Below the pieces are notes generated by a model. It was given only the letters and a program-made list of their open reading frames with translations. It searched no databases and was not told the origin of the DNA. A stretch of DNA of 64,000 nt from Corynebacterium atypicum (GTDB taxonomy: Bacteria > Actinomycetota > Actinomycetes > Mycobacteriales > Mycobacteriaceae): assembly GCF_000732945.1 (NCBI RefSeq), contig NZ_CP008944.1, forward strand, positions 1,086,553 through 1,150,552, read 5' to 3'. Within the stretch, counting starts at the first letter, position 1; every line of letters begins with the position of its first letter. Shown here one piece after another: positions 17,284-27,243 of the stretch. The translations under genes and the position numbers were made by a program.

Positions 17284-18318
17284 CTAATCGGCCCCTGCCT
17301 CCGAGATGAACTGCACGCCCGCGCCGGTGGCGGAGACGGCGACCAACGTGGCGTCGGAAAGCGCGGTGAGGAACTGGGCGTCGGCGATGGCCGGGTGGCT
17401 CGCCGCCGGCTCGGGCACCCCGGAAGAGATCTTGAAGGCCTGGAGCACCTGGGTATCGGTGAGCGAGACCCACGCCAACTCGTTCGTGGCGTCCCAGGCG
17501 ACCGCCCACGGCGTGCCGTCGGTGGGATGAGTCTGGTGCAGGCGGATAACATCGCCCACGGTGTAGACCGCCACCTGTTTGCCCACCGTGTCGGAGGCCA
17601 GCATGAGCCCGTCGGTGCCCGGCGCGATGGTGCCCACGCCCAGCCCCATGCGCAGTCGGCCGCCCTCGCGCGGAGGCTCGTTGGTCCAGTCGAGGTCCTG
17701 GACGGTGGTGTGCTCGCGCCAGGCCTTCACGATGCCGCTGGGGCCGGAAGCCACCGGCACAGCGACCAGCTGATCGGTGGGCTCTTCGACCGAGACTGTC
17801 TCCTCGGTACCGTCCGGGTGGTGGATGCCCACTTCGGCGTCGGTGGCGTTGCCGAAGAAGATTTCGCCGCTCTCGGCGAGCACCGCCTGCTGAGCGCGCA
17901 GCGCTCCCAGGGAGACGAGCTCCGGGGTACTAAGCGCGTCCGTGCGGTAAAGCCGCGCCTGATCCTGGCAGGCGACGACGAAGGTCGTCCCATCGGCTCC
18001 AGCGGTGACCGGGCCGCACGCTGCGTCCAGCGGGTCGACGGTGGGCCGGCCGCTCTCGAAGTCCTCCTGCGTGCCGAAGGCGACCCCCTCGGATCCGCTG
18101 AGCGCAAGCATGTGCCCGAGCGAGGCGACGCCGGTGACGTCCCCGACCCCGCGCGGCACCGCCACGGTGGTACCGGCCGGCTGGGCATCGCTGCCGGCAG
18201 AGGGCGCAGGCGAGGCGTTTCCGGGCTCCGGGCCGTCGGCGGAGCCGGCGGATGAGCAGGCGACCAGCGCGCAGACGCTGGCGACGGCCGCAGGCAGGGC
18301 TAAAACACGCGTTCTCAC
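17284..18318 (-). CDS. Secreted lipoprotein, possibly beta-propeller
   Basis: The 344-residue product starts at GTG 18318 ([20 protein letters not shown]) and has a clear lipobox LVAC followed by [11 protein letters not shown], so it should be lipidated on Cys22 or so and anchored outside the membrane. The rest is a series of about seven repeating units with small [19 protein letters not shown] strands, suggesting a beta-propeller. It has no recognisable enzyme motif. It is in the same direction as and just upstream of pyrD (37 bp), a position typical for a corynebacterial secreted protein of unknown function. Confidence 0.8.
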   Translation of the reverse strand: MRTRVLALPAAVASVCALVACSSAGSADGPEPGNASPAPSAGSDAQPAGTTVAVPRGVGDVTGVASLGHMLALSGSEGVAFGTQEDFESGRPTVDPLDAACGPVTAGADGTTFVVACQDQARLYRTDALSTPELVSLGALRAQQAVLAESGEIFFGNATDAEVGIHHPDGTEETVSVEEPTDQLVAVPVASGPSGIVKAWREHTTVQDLDWTNEPPREGGRLRMGLGVGTIAPGTDGLMLASDTVGKQVAVYTVGDVIRLHQTHPTDGTPWAVAWDATNELAWVSLTDTQVLQAFKISSGVPEPAASHPAIADAQFLTALSDATLVAVSATGAGVQFISEAGAD

Positions 18319-18430
18319 GGTTGCGAGCCTATCAGTGCCTGTGTAGGGTCTAGGCAGACTGGCCTGGGTCGCTGCGTGTGCCGGAGCCTGGCCCGCCGGC
18401 CTGGGGCGGCCTGGTGGGGCGGGCGTGTGG

Positions 18431-19360
18431 TTAGGCGGAGACGTCGTCGAGCGCCCGGGTGATCGCCGCCGGCAGCCTGGTCTGCCCGCAGGCGACGAGC
18501 TCGGTGGCCTGCGCGGCTGTCGCCGGGCCGACGATGACGGCGGTGACCTGGGGGCGCTGGGCGACCCAGGCGAGCGCCGCGGCGGCGGGCGGGATCTCCA
18601 GGCCCGCGGCGGCCGTGCGCAACGCTTCCACGACGGTGGGGGTGCGCTCGTCGAGAAGCGGGTGGGCGTCGGCACGCAGCTGGGCGCCGTCCTTGCCGGC
18701 GAGCACGCCGTGGGCAAGCGGCGCCGCGGCGATGAACCCCGTGCCCAGATACCCGATAGCCTGGAGCAAGTGTTCCTCGGCGCCGCGCACCAGAAGCGAG
18801 TATTCGGCCTGGGCCGCGATGACGTTTCTGGCCTGCCCGGCCGCGACGGCCAGCTGCCAGCCGGCGTGGTCGCGCACGCCCACGTACCGGGCCTTGCCCT
18901 GCGCGATGGCCTGGTCTAGGGTGGCGGCAACCTCCTCGGCCGGCGCCGCCTGATCGAAGTAGCCCACCGACCACAGGTCGAGGTGGTCCACCCCCAGGTT
19001 GCGCAGGGTGTGCTCCAGCTGGCTCAGCAGATGGCGCCGAGAGCAGTCCACTCGGCGCCCGACGGGGGCCAGCGGGTCAACGCCGGCGGCCGAGGAGATG
19101 ACCAGGCGTTCGCGTAGGTGGCTGGGTAGCCGCCGGAGAACCCGGCCGGCCGCCGGCTCGGCGTTGCCGGCGCCGTAGGCGGGGGAGGTATCGAGCAGCA
19201 CGCCGGCGTAGCTGGCGGCCTCGGAGCCTAAAAACGTGCGCAGAATCGCGCCGGCTTCCTCGACGCTCGTGCGCGTCGCCCAGCCCGCCGTGCCGATGCC
19301 CAGCGGGGCTATTCGCAGCCCCGAGCGACCCACGGTGCGGCCTACAGTGCGAGATTCCAC
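18431..19360 (-). CDS. Aldo/keto reductase family protein
   Basis: The 309-residue protein opens with [18 protein letters not shown] and shows the AKR barrel: [19 protein letters not shown] (Asp-Tyr pair of the catalytic tetrad), [13 protein letters not shown], and a C-terminal nucleotide-binding segment [12 protein letters not shown]. The expected active-site Lys/His segments are less clear (VISSAAGVD where VISTK is usual), so activity may be altered. The GTG at 19358-19360 is 7 nt from TAGGCT, a fitting -10 for a leaderless transcript, divergent from uppP. Confidence 0.82.
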   Translation of the reverse strand: MESRTVGRTVGRSGLRIAPLGIGTAGWATRTSVEEAGAILRTFLGSEAASYAGVLLDTSPAYGAGNAEPAAGRVLRRLPSHLRERLVISSAAGVDPLAPVGRRVDCSRRHLLSQLEHTLRNLGVDHLDLWSVGYFDQAAPAEEVAATLDQAIAQGKARYVGVRDHAGWQLAVAAGQARNVIAAQAEYSLLVRGAEEHLLQAIGYLGTGFIAAAPLAHGVLAGKDGAQLRADAHPLLDERTPTVVEALRTAAAGLEIPPAAAALAWVAQRPQVTAVIVGPATAAQATELVACGQTRLPAAITRALDDVSA

Positions 19361-19391
19361 GCTCCAAAGCCTAGTGGGTAATCTATGGCGA
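19361..19391. promoter_or_regulatory. Compact divergent promoter between aldo/keto reductase and uppP
   Basis: Only 31 bp separate the two start codons. On the minus strand TAGGCT (19368-19373) lies 7 nt from the reductase GTG; on the plus strand TAATCT (19379-19384) lies 7 nt from the uppP GTG. Both fit leaderless -10 spacing, so the two polymerase footprints overlap. Confidence 0.6.
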
Positions 19392-20261
19392 GTGACTGAC
19401 GTAGTAACGCTTGCTTCGGCGTCCGCCGAATCGATGAGCTGGGCCCAGGTCATCGTACTTTCTATTGTGCAGGGGCTCACCGAATTTCTCCCGGTGAGCT
19501 CTTCGGGCCACCTTCGTATCGTCTCCGAACTATTCTTTGGCGCCGACGCCGGCGCCTCGTTTACGGCCGTGGTGCAGCTGGGCACCGAGGCCGCCGTGCT
19601 CGTGTTCTTTGCTCGAGACATCTGGACCATCATCACCGGCTGGTGCGCCGGGCTCACCGACAAAACCCGGCGGGGGCTGGACTACCGCATGGGCTGGATG
19701 GTCATCGCCGGCACCATTCCCGTGGGCCTCATCGGGTTTCTGGGCAAGGACCTCATCCGGGAAAACCTGCGCAACTTGTGGGTCACCGCCACCGTGCTGA
19801 TCCTCTTTTCCTTCGTGTTCATTTTCGCCGAGCGCTTTGGCAAAAAGACCCGGAGCTTCGATGATCTCAGCATGAAAGACGCCGTGATCATGGGCCTGTG
19901 GCAGTGCCTCTCGCTCATCCCCGGCGTCTCCCGGTCCGGGGGCACCATTTCCGGCGGGCTCTTCCTCGGCCTCGACCGGGAGGTAGCCACCCGCTTTTCC
20001 TTCCTGCTCGCCATTCCGGCGGTGCTGGCCTCGGGGCTGTTCTCCTTGCCCGACGCCTTCGACCCGCAGGCCGGGCAGGCGGCCAGCGGGATGCAGCTGG
20101 CAGTGGGCACCGTCATCTGCTTCTTCCTCGGCTACGCCTGCATCGCCTGGCTGCTCAAGTTCGTCTCGAACCATTCCTTCGCCTGGTTCGCCGCCTACCG
20201 AATCCCCGCCGGCATCGCGGTCATGGTGCTGCTCGGCCTGGGCCAGCTCAGCGCCTACTAG
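19392..20261 (+). CDS. uppP: Undecaprenyl-diphosphatase UppP (BacA family)
   Basis: It dephosphorylates undecaprenyl (here decaprenyl-type) pyrophosphate to recycle the lipid carrier for peptidoglycan and arabinogalactan; overexpression gives bacitracin resistance. The 289-residue membrane protein carries both BacA motifs: [13 protein letters not shown] (about residue 38-50) and the PGVSRSGGT motif (about 176-184), with about eight membrane segments. The GTG at 19392 gives [19 protein letters not shown], aligning with corynebacterial UppP; the longer frame would overlap the divergent gene. Confidence 0.95.
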   Translation: MTDVVTLASASAESMSWAQVIVLSIVQGLTEFLPVSSSGHLRIVSELFFGADAGASFTAVVQLGTEAAVLVFFARDIWTIITGWCAGLTDKTRRGLDYRMGWMVIAGTIPVGLIGFLGKDLIRENLRNLWVTATVLILFSFVFIFAERFGKKTRSFDDLSMKDAVIMGLWQCLSLIPGVSRSGGTISGGLFLGLDREVATRFSFLLAIPAVLASGLFSLPDAFDPQAGQAASGMQLAVGTVICFFLGYACIAWLLKFVSNHSFAWFAAYRIPAGIAVMVLLGLGQLSAY

Positions 20262-20327
20262 CCGGCGGCGGGTGGGCGCGCCTGCCGGTGTCGCCACCGC
20301 CGCGCGGGGCAGGTTAAGGTAAAGGCC

Positions 20328-21599
20328 ATGATCACGTGGCCTTATCCGGAAATGATCCCGGCGCCGGGAAACCCGGCCCCCCTTCAGCTTTTTGATACAG
20401 CTGACCAGACCATTCGCCCGGTCGAGGTGCCGGCGACCGGGCCCGTTGGGGTTTACGTGTGCGGGATTACCCCCTACGACTCGACGCACCTCGGCCACGC
20501 CGCGACGTACCTCACCTTCGACCTAATCATCCGGCAGCTAGAGGCCAACGGCCACCGAGTGCACTATGCGCAAAACGTCACTGACGTCGATGATCCGCTC
20601 TTCGAGCGCGCCGTCCGCGACGGCGTGGACTGGCGGGAGCTGGGCCAAGGGCAAATAGAGAAGTTTCGCGGTGATATGACTGCTCTCGAGGTGATTCCGC
20701 CGAAAGACTTCGTCGGTGCGATGGAGGCCATCGACGAAATTATTGAGTTTGTGCGCAAACTCCTCGATTGCGGGGCCGCCTACGTGGTGGACGACCCCAA
20801 GTATCCGGATATTTACGCGCGCGTGGATGCCACCGAGCACTTCGGCTACGAGTCCAACTACACCCCGGAGCAGATGCGCGCGGCCTTCGCCGAGTGCGGC
20901 GGCGACCCGGACCGTACGGGCAAGAAGAACGAGCTCGACGCCCTTCTCTGGCGCGCGCACCGCGAGGGAGAGCCTGAGTGGGATTCGCCCTTCGGACCCG
21001 GTAGGCCCGGCTGGCACGTGGAGTGCTCGGCGATCGCGGCCAACCGGCTTGGGGTCCCGTTTGCCATCCAGGGCGGCGGCAGCGACCTGGCCTTCCCGCA
21101 CCACGAGTTCTCCGCGGCGCACGCCGAGGCTGCCCTGGGCGTCGACCGGATGGCGGAGCACTACGTGCACACCGGGATGATTGGGCTCGAGGGCACCAAG
21201 ATGTCTAAGTCGCTGGGCAATCTCGTCTTTGTCAAGGACCTGGTCGACGCCGGGCATGACCCGTCTGCGATCCGGCTCGGTGTCTTCGCCGGCCACTACC
21301 GCTCCCACCGAGACTGGTCTCCGGAGGTGTTGCGCGAGGCCGAGGAGCGGCTGGCTAAGTGGCGGGCGGCTGCTCGTGCTGCCAGCGACAACTCCGCGGC
21401 GCTCAGGCTCGTCGATGAGGTGCGCGGGCACCTGGCCAACGACCTGGATACTCCGGCGGCGTTGGCGGCAATCGATCGCTTTGCAGATAAGGTGCTTGCT
21501 GCGTCCACCGGGGCTGACAACGCCGATGACACGGGTTCTCATGACGCTGACCCGACCGTGAGCGATGCGTTGTGGGCGCTGCTGGGAGTGCGCGTTTAG
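20328..21599 (+). CDS. mshC: L-cysteine:GlcN-Ins ligase (mycothiol synthesis)
   Basis: MshC joins cysteine to glucosaminyl-inositol with ATP, the third dedicated step of mycothiol synthesis. The 423-residue protein is related to cysteinyl-tRNA synthetase: [18 protein letters not shown] has the HIGH-type motif (HLGH, about 54-57) and the zinc-binding Cys; WHVECSAIA has further ligands; [13 protein letters not shown] is the KMSKS loop (about 291). Its size is right for MshC, not CysS. It starts 66 bp after uppP and seems to have its own leaderless promoter (TAAGGT 7 nt before ATG). Confidence 0.97.
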   Translation: MITWPYPEMIPAPGNPAPLQLFDTADQTIRPVEVPATGPVGVYVCGITPYDSTHLGHAATYLTFDLIIRQLEANGHRVHYAQNVTDVDDPLFERAVRDGVDWRELGQGQIEKFRGDMTALEVIPPKDFVGAMEAIDEIIEFVRKLLDCGAAYVVDDPKYPDIYARVDATEHFGYESNYTPEQMRAAFAECGGDPDRTGKKNELDALLWRAHREGEPEWDSPFGPGRPGWHVECSAIAANRLGVPFAIQGGGSDLAFPHHEFSAAHAEAALGVDRMAEHYVHTGMIGLEGTKMSKSLGNLVFVKDLVDAGHDPSAIRLGVFAGHYRSHRDWSPEVLREAEERLAKWRAAARAASDNSAALRLVDEVRGHLANDLDTPAALAAIDRFADKVLAASTGADNADDTGSHDADPTVSDALWALLGVRV

Positions 21600-21641
21600 G
21601 TGCGCGCTGCGGGATTGTCCGCGACAATGAAGGCCATGAGT

Positions 21642-22022
21642 ATGAGCACCCAGTTTGGGCAGACCGTCGACCAGTATGTAGAACGCCTGCGCGAGTTCGC
21701 CGAGGGGGAGTACCTGCGTCCCGAAGAACGCGAACGGTGGGATCAGCCCTTCGACCCCGTCGTCTTGCCTGACTCGCGGCGGATCCTGCTCCAACTTGTC
21801 GCCCAGCTCGACGAGGCACCCAGGCCGGCGAGTACAGCCGACCTTGAGCCGATTTTTCGGGCGGCCGTGGCGCGCCTGCAGGACTTCAATGAGGCGCACG
21901 CGAGCGCGGTGCTTGAGCCGGAGGAGTACGCAGAGCTCAACGAGTTGTTTGCGCGGATGGCCAAGGCCTGCGGGATGGCCGACGAGGAGCTGGGCGAGCT
22001 GCCGCAGCTGGAGGGCCGCTAG
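21642..22022 (+). CDS. Conserved corynebacterial hypothetical protein
   Basis: The 126-residue acidic, all-helical protein starts MSTQFGQTVDQYVERLREFA if the ATG at 21642 is used, which has GAAGG about 8 nt upstream; an ATG at 21636 is also possible. It contains no motif I recognise, only amphipathic helices rich in Glu and Leu. Its stop codon (22020-22022) directly precedes the ATG of the HAD gene, so the two are translationally linked and probably work together or are simply co-regulated. Confidence 0.7.
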   Translation: MSTQFGQTVDQYVERLREFAEGEYLRPEERERWDQPFDPVVLPDSRRILLQLVAQLDEAPRPASTADLEPIFRAAVARLQDFNEAHASAVLEPEEYAELNELFARMAKACGMADEELGELPQLEGR

Positions 22023-22730
22023 ATGGGACTCGGCGAGACAAGCGGGCTTTCGGCCGTCTTTTTCGACATGGACGGCACAATGGTCGACTCCGAGCCGCTG
22101 TGGGGCGAGGCGACTTTTGAGCTCAGCGAGAAGCTCGGCAGGAGGATCACCCCCGAGGTGCGGGCGGCCACGGTGGGCGGGTCCTTTCCGAATACGCTGC
22201 GCATCTGCGCCGAGTTTGCGGGGGTCACGGTCACCGCGGCCGAGGCCAGGGCGCTCAAGGCGGAGATGTTTGCCCGCGTCGGCGAGCTCTTCACCGAACA
22301 CCTGCGCCCTAACCCCGGCGTGCGGGAGCTGTTGGCCGATCTCGCGCGCGCGGGCATCCCGACGGCGGTAACCACAAATACCGAGCGCCCGCTGGCCGAC
22401 ATCGCTATTGACGCCGTGGGCAGCGAATTGTTCACCACCACGGTCACCGGAGACCAGGTGCCGGCCTTCAAGCCGGATCCGGCGATGTTTCTCCTCGCCG
22501 CCCAGCGCGTGGGCGCGGATCCGGCGCACTGCGTGGTCTTCGAAGACTCCGCGGCCGGGATGGCCGGGGCGCTCGCCGCCGGGTGCGTCGTGGTCGGCCT
22601 GCCGGGTGGGGCGCAGGAGAGCGTTCCCGACGGCGTGCGGGACCTCGCGGAGCTCGCGGGCGAGCGCTCGTTTGCCGGCGTGCGCGCCCGCGACGTCGCC
22701 GCCTGGTGGCAGCTGGCGCGGCGTCGATAG
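22023..22730 (+). CDS. HAD-superfamily phosphatase (beta-phosphoglucomutase-like)
   Basis: The 235-residue protein has all four HAD motifs: FFDMDGTMVDSEPLWGE (motif I, nucleophile Asp15 or nearby), TAVTTNT (II), AFKPDPAMF (III, Lys) and VVFEDSAAGMAGALAAG (IV). The helical cap between I and II is of the C1 phosphoglucomutase/phosphatase subfamily. Its substrate is a small phosphate ester, not specified by sequence. It starts on the base after the preceding stop codon. It is encoded immediately upstream of hisE-hisG, so a histidinol-phosphatase role is worth considering but unsupported. Confidence 0.88.
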   Translation: MGLGETSGLSAVFFDMDGTMVDSEPLWGEATFELSEKLGRRITPEVRAATVGGSFPNTLRICAEFAGVTVTAAEARALKAEMFARVGELFTEHLRPNPGVRELLADLARAGIPTAVTTNTERPLADIAIDAVGSELFTTTVTGDQVPAFKPDPAMFLLAAQRVGADPAHCVVFEDSAAGMAGALAAGCVVVGLPGGAQESVPDGVRDLAELAGERSFAGVRARDVAAWWQLARRR

Positions 22731-22817
22731 TCGGATTGCGCCGTGGTCTCGGCGCGCAACACTTTTCCCGCGGCGGCCACAGCCGGGCGGGAGTGCCTGC
22801 CGTGCCATAATACGGGG

Positions 22818-23082
22818 ATGAAGGATTTCGACTCGCTTTATGCGGAACTAGCCAAGCGCGCCACTGAGCGCCCCGAGGGCTCGGGCACGGTAGCGGCTTT
22901 AGATGAAGGCATCCACCACCTTAGGTAAGAAGGTCGTCGAGGAGGCCGGAGAGGTGTGGCTGGCCGCCGAGCACGAGTCCGAGGACGCGCTGGCTGAGGA
23001 GATCTCGCAGCTGATCTACTGGCTGCAGGTCGTGATGGTCGCCCGCGGGCTGCGGCCCGAAGACGTCTACCGGTTCCTTTAA
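22818..23082 (+). pseudogene. hisE: Phosphoribosyl-ATP pyrophosphatase HisE, +1 frameshift at CTT AGG TAA
   Basis: HisE hydrolyses PR-ATP to PR-AMP, step two of histidine synthesis. The ATG at 22818 opens [20 protein letters not shown] and runs to GIHHL, where the zero frame meets CTT AGG TAA (22920-22928). A +1 step there continues [19 protein letters not shown] and on to a TAA at 23080, completing 87 residues, the normal length. The catalytic/metal motif EEAGEVW is only in the second frame. CTT AGG equals the core of the yeast Ty1 +1 slip site, with tRNA-Leu able to move from CUU to UUA. An inserted base (T or A), a read error or true recoding are all possible. CATAAT 6 nt before ATG suggests a leaderless transcript. 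Confidence 0.9.
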
Positions 23083-23095
23083 AAAGGGGGTTCGC

Positions 23096-23941
23096 GTGCT
23101 GAGAATAGCTATTCCGAATAAGGGCTCGCTTTCCGAGCTGGCCAGCAAGATCCTCGCCGAAGCGGGTTACGCCGGGCGCGGGGATTCTAAGGCGCTCAAC
23201 GTGGTGGACAAACTGAACGACGTCGAGTTTTTCTTTCTGCGCCCGAAGGACATCGCGATTTACGTTGCGGCCGGGCACCTCGATCTGGGGATCACCGGCA
23301 GGGACCTTGCCCGCGACTCGCAGGCCGAGGTTGATGAGGTGATGGCCCTCGGCTTTGGCGGCTCCACGTTCCGCTACGCGGCCGAAGCGGGAAACGAGTG
23401 GACCGTGGCGGACCTTGCGGGCAAGCGGATCGCTACCTCGTACCCCAACCTGGTGCGCGCCGACCTGGCTGAGCGGGGGATTGAGGCAGAGGTGATCCGG
23501 CTGGATGGCGCGGTGGAGATCTCCATCCGCCTTGGGGTTGCGGACGCGATTGCTGACGTCGTTTCGACGGGCAGGACCCTGCGTACCCAAGGGCTCGCGC
23601 CGTTCGGCGAGGTGATCTGCTCCTCAGAGGCCGTGGTGGTCGCGCGCCGCGGGGCTCAGCTGGGCGAGGAGCACCGGGTGGTGTTGCGCCGCTTCGAGGG
23701 AATTTTGAATGCGCACAACTACGTCATGCTCGATTACAACGTCTGCCGGGACAACCTCGAGGCGTCGTCCGCCATCACGCCCGGGTTGATGGGGCCGACT
23801 GTCTCGCCGTTGGCGCGAGAGAACTGGGTTGCCGTGCGGGCGATGATCCCGCGGCGGGATGCGAACGCGGTGATGGATCGGCTCCAGGCCGTGGGTGCGG
23901 AGGCCATCCTGGCGTCTGACCTGCGCATTGCGCGTATTTGA
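23096..23941 (+). CDS. hisG: ATP phosphoribosyltransferase HisG, long form
   Basis: HisG condenses ATP with PRPP, the first and feedback-inhibited step of histidine synthesis. The 281-residue product is the long form, with the catalytic domains (about 1-205) starting [14 protein letters not shown] and a C-terminal regulatory ACT-like domain (about 210-281) that binds histidine. The PRPP-binding region is [20 protein letters not shown] (about 142-161). The GTG at 23096 has AAAAAGGGGG 6 nt upstream, a very strong ribosome site. It follows hisE by 13 bp. Confidence 0.96.
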   Translation: MLRIAIPNKGSLSELASKILAEAGYAGRGDSKALNVVDKLNDVEFFFLRPKDIAIYVAAGHLDLGITGRDLARDSQAEVDEVMALGFGGSTFRYAAEAGNEWTVADLAGKRIATSYPNLVRADLAERGIEAEVIRLDGAVEISIRLGVADAIADVVSTGRTLRTQGLAPFGEVICSSEAVVVARRGAQLGEEHRVVLRRFEGILNAHNYVMLDYNVCRDNLEASSAITPGLMGPTVSPLARENWVAVRAMIPRRDANAVMDRLQAVGAEAILASDLRIARI

Positions 23942-24001
23942 TAGACCCACCACGGGGTGTGAAACAAGTTGAGTTGATCACAGATTGGCCGCGTGACGGA
24001 T

Positions 24002-24025
24002 CACCCCTCTTGAGGGGTGTTCTTT
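24002..24025 (+). terminator. Intrinsic terminator of the hisE-hisG operon
   Basis: CACCCCT-CTTG-AGGGGTG (24002-24019) is followed by TTCTTT. It lies 60 nt after the hisG stop codon. Confidence 0.8.
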
Positions 24026-24055
24026 GGTTGAGCTGGGCATCTTAGGACTACATAA

Positions 24056-24071
24056 CGTGATGCAGATCATA
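24056..24071. promoter_or_regulatory. CRP/FNR-type (possibly GlxR) site upstream of aspA
   Basis: CGTGATGCAGATCATA matches eight of the ten GlxR half-site bases (TGTGA-N6-TCACA). It also contains TGAT-N4-ATCA, the FNR-type core. It lies in the 293-bp gap between hisG and aspA, 164 bp from the aspA start codon. Aside from this and the hisG terminator, a TTGACA at 24143-24148 could be a -35 element. Confidence 0.45.
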
Positions 24072-24234
24072 GCTTTCTTCAGACGTCTTACAGGTGCTCA
24101 AAACTGCTGTACAACAGGTAAATTTCAGTCAGCTAAGCTGGTTGACATCATCCCGGCCACTGCCGCGGAACCCCAAAAAGGGGCGTGCACGGGATGGCAC
24201 ATTTCTGCGGCGCAACAGAAAGGAACCTGTATCC

Positions 24235-25689
24235 ATGACTTCTGCTGACGGTACCGATTTTTCCGCTGGGGTCCGGGTCGAGGAAGATCTCCTCGGCACG
24301 ATGGAGGTACCGAACACCGCGTACTACGGCATCCACACCATGCGCGCGATCGACAACTACCAGATCTCCGGCACCACGATCAATGATGTCCCGTCCTTCA
24401 TTCGGGGCATGGTCGCGGTCAAGAAGGCCACGGCCATTGCCAACCGCCGCCTGCGCGTCCTTCCCAAGGAGAAGGCCGACGCGATTGTCTGGGCCTGCGA
24501 CCAGATCCTCAACGAGGGCCGGTGCATGGACCAGTTCCCGATCGACGTCTTCCAGGGCGGCGCCGGGACCTCGCTGAACATGAACACCAACGAGGTGGTG
24601 GCGAACCTCGCCCTCGAGCACCTGGGCAAGCCCAAGGGCTCCTACGACGTGATCAACCCCAACGATGACGTCAACATGGCGCAGTCCACCAACGACGCTT
24701 ACCCGACCGGGTTCCGCCTGGGCGTCTACGCAGAGATGCAAAAGCTCATCGCCGCCTACGACGAGCTGTGCGACGCGCTGCGCGCCAAGGGCGACGAGTT
24801 CGCGCACGTGCTTAAGATGGGGCGTACCCAGCTGCAGGACGCCGTGCCCATGACCCTGGGCTCGGAGTTCCACGGGTTTGCCACCAATCTCTCCGAGGAG
24901 CGCTCCGTCGTGGAGAACGCGGCGGAGAAGCTCCTACAGGTCAACCTGGGCGCTACCGCCATCGGTACCGAGCTGAACACCCCGGAGGGCTTCAAGGAGG
25001 AGGCCGCCAAGGCGCTCGGCGAGATCACCGGGCTCAACATCTCCACCTCCGTCGACCTCATCGAGGCGACCAGCGACAATGGTGCGTACGTGCTGGCCCA
25101 CGCGGCCATCAAGCGCGCCGCGATGAAGCTGTCCAAGATGTGTAACGACCTGCGTCTGCTCTCGTCCGGCCCGCGCGCCGGCCTCAACGAGATCAACCTG
25201 CCGGAACGCGCCGCGGGCTCCTCGATCATGCCGGCCAAGGTCAACCCAGTCATCCCCGAGGTGGTCAACCAGGTCTGCTTCAAGGTCTTTGGCAACGACA
25301 TCACCGTCACCTGGGCCGCCGAGGCCGGCCAGCTGCAGCTCAACGTCATGGAGCCGGCGGTGGGTCAGGCGATGTTCGAATCCATGAAGAACCTCACCAA
25401 CGCGGTGAACACCCTGCGCGAGAAGTGCATCGTGGGCATCACCGCCAACGAGGATGTCTGCCAGGCCTACGTGGACAACTCGATCGGCATCATCACCTAC
25501 CTCAACCCCTTCATCGGTCACCACAACGGCGACGTCATCGGCAAGGAGGCCGCCAAGACCGGCCGCTCGGTGCGCGACCTGGTGCTGGAGAAGGGCCTCA
25601 TGGATGAGGAGACGATGAATAAGGTTCTGTCTAAGGAGAACCTGATGAACCCGAAGTACCAGGGCAAGGTCTACGACGAGGAGGACTAG
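24235..25689 (+). CDS. aspA: Aspartate ammonia-lyase (aspartase)
   Basis: AspA deaminates L-aspartate to fumarate and ammonium. The 484-residue protein of the fumarase/aspartase superfamily contains [14 protein letters not shown] [14 protein letters not shown] (about 148-161), [11 protein letters not shown] (about 197-207) and the signature [12 protein letters not shown] (about 327-338), whose Ser lies on the mobile loop and acts as general base. The ATG at 24235 has AAAGGAA 10 nt upstream and gives the family N-terminus; an upstream frame extension is untranslated leader. With the Dcu-type carrier downstream it forms an aspartate-to-fumarate/C4-exchange module. Confidence 0.96.
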   Translation: MTSADGTDFSAGVRVEEDLLGTMEVPNTAYYGIHTMRAIDNYQISGTTINDVPSFIRGMVAVKKATAIANRRLRVLPKEKADAIVWACDQILNEGRCMDQFPIDVFQGGAGTSLNMNTNEVVANLALEHLGKPKGSYDVINPNDDVNMAQSTNDAYPTGFRLGVYAEMQKLIAAYDELCDALRAKGDEFAHVLKMGRTQLQDAVPMTLGSEFHGFATNLSEERSVVENAAEKLLQVNLGATAIGTELNTPEGFKEEAAKALGEITGLNISTSVDLIEATSDNGAYVLAHAAIKRAAMKLSKMCNDLRLLSSGPRAGLNEINLPERAAGSSIMPAKVNPVIPEVVNQVCFKVFGNDITVTWAAEAGQLQLNVMEPAVGQAMFESMKNLTNAVNTLREKCIVGITANEDVCQAYVDNSIGIITYLNPFIGHHNGDVIGKEAAKTGRSVRDLVLEKGLMDEETMNKVLSKENLMNPKYQGKVYDEED

Positions 25690-25699
25690 TTCCTGCTCG

Positions 25700-25766
25700 G
25701 GCCTATTGCCCTCGCCGCGCCACGGTGTTTTAAATGTCGCGGCGGGGCGAGGCGGGGGAATAGGCC
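25700..25766 (+). other. Long stem-loop between aspA and the dicarboxylate carrier gene
   Basis: Outer arms GGCCTATT and AATAGGCC (25700-25707, 25759-25766) and inner arms CCTCGCC and GGCGAGG (25710-25716, 25746-25752) form a nested hairpin starting 10 nt after aspA. It has no T-run on its 3' side, so it may protect or process mRNA, or act with Rho, rather than be an intrinsic terminator. The rest of the 213-bp gap shows no clear promoter. Confidence 0.55.
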
Positions 25767-25902
25767 GCATTGACCCAGGTTTTCCTGCTAAGACCATTTG
25801 TCCGGCGGACCGCCCTAGAGAAACGTGGGCGGACAACTGAGATTCCGGTCACGGCCTTTTCTAGCCCAATCCGGACACCGTTTCTTAAGAAAGTATCCGC
25901 AA

Positions 25903-27210
25903 GTGATTATTCTCCAAATCCTCATAGTGCTCGGCGCCATCTTCTTGGGCGCCCGGCTGGGGTCCATCGCCATCGGCTTCGCCGGCGGCGCGGGTGTGTT
26001 GTTGCTGGGCCTGACCGGCGTCCCGGTCACCCGCGAGGACATCCCCTTCGACGTTATCGGCATCATCATGGCCGTCATCGCCGCGATTTCCGCCATGCAG
26101 CGCGCCGGCGGCCTGGACCTCTTGGTCCACTGGGCTGAGCGATTCCTGCGCCGCAATCCCAAGCAGATTACGATCTGGGCGCCTATCGTCACCTACCTGA
26201 TGACCTTGTGCGCCGGCACCGGGCACACCGCGTTCTCCACGCTGCCCGTCATCGTGGAGGTGGCCAAGGAAGGAAAGGTGCGCCCGTCACGCCCGCTGTC
26301 CGTGGCCGTTCCGGCCTCGCAGATGGCGATCGTGGCCTCCCCGATTTCGGCCGCCGTGGTCTTCATGGCCTCGATCCTCGAGCCGCTCGGCGTGGGCTAC
26401 CTCAAGCTACTGTTCATCATGGTCGTGGCGACCTTCCTAGCGATCTTCCCCACGGCCATCCTGGCCAACCACTTGGGCAAGCCGCTCGAGGAGGACCCGG
26501 TCTACCAGGACCGCAAGGCCCGCGGTCTGGTCTCGCCGCCGGCTGTGACCTCGGATTACAAGCCGACTCGCGAGGGCAAGATCTCCGTGTGGACCTTCCT
26601 TATTGCGATCGTGCTGGTGGTCATCTGGGCTACCATCACCTCTGATCAGGTGGGCCTCATCCAGGATCCGGCGCTGCCGCGCAATGAGGCGATCATGTCG
26701 ATCATGCTGGCCGCGGCCACCCTGATCGTGATCGCCACCAAGATCCCCGCCGGCGAGATCCTGGGCACCCAGGTCTTCCGCTCCGGGATGTCTGCCTGCG
26801 TGTGTGTCTTGGGCGTGGCCTGGCTGGGCACGACCATCATCAACGACAACATCGACGCCATCAAGGGTTTTGCCGGCGAGATCCTCGAATCCGCCCCGTG
26901 GCTGTTGGCCGTGGTCATGTTCTTCGCCGCCGCGCTGCTGTACTCGCAGGCCGCAACGGCGAAGGCTCTCATGCCCGCCGCGCTGGCCATCGGCGTGAGC
27001 CCCCTGACGGCGGTCGCCGCCTTCCCTGCCGTGTCCGCGCTGTTCATCCTGCCGACCTACCCGACGCTGCTCGCTGCGGTGGAGATGGACGATACGGGCT
27101 CGACGCGCATCGGCAAGTGGGTATTTAACCACCCGTTCCTGGTGCCGGGCACCCTGCAGATCGTGATCTCGGTGATCCTCTGTTACGTCATCGGCGCGGT
27201 GGTCATCTAG
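25903..27210 (+). CDS. Anaerobic C4-dicarboxylate transporter, DcuA/DcuB family
   Basis: The 435-residue membrane protein has about ten to twelve hydrophobic segments and DcuA/B features such as TREDIPFDVIGIIMAVIAAI, TYLMTLCAGTGHTAFSTLPV (re-entrant GTGH motif) and VPASQMAIVASPISAAVVF. DcuA/DcuB exchange fumarate, aspartate or malate for succinate. I chose the GTG at 25903 (residue after a hydrophilic Arg-rich stretch) because the longer frame has an atypical N-terminus. Direct linkage to aspA supports aspartate uptake with fumarate/succinate exchange. Dcu carriers are uncommon in corynebacteria in my recollection. Confidence 0.9.
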   Translation: MIILQILIVLGAIFLGARLGSIAIGFAGGAGVLLLGLTGVPVTREDIPFDVIGIIMAVIAAISAMQRAGGLDLLVHWAERFLRRNPKQITIWAPIVTYLMTLCAGTGHTAFSTLPVIVEVAKEGKVRPSRPLSVAVPASQMAIVASPISAAVVFMASILEPLGVGYLKLLFIMVVATFLAIFPTAILANHLGKPLEEDPVYQDRKARGLVSPPAVTSDYKPTREGKISVWTFLIAIVLVVIWATITSDQVGLIQDPALPRNEAIMSIMLAAATLIVIATKIPAGEILGTQVFRSGMSACVCVLGVAWLGTTIINDNIDAIKGFAGEILESAPWLLAVVMFFAAALLYSQAATAKALMPAALAIGVSPLTAVAAFPAVSALFILPTYPTLLAAVEMDDTGSTRIGKWVFNHPFLVPGTLQIVISVILCYVIGAVVI

Positions 27211-27243
27211 TGTGCAACCACCCGTAAACTGGGCGCATGCCAG

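Noticed and set aside
20538-22808. A 756-codon open frame on the minus strand
   Set aside because: It lies antisense to mshC, the hypothetical gene and the HAD gene, all with clear family motifs.
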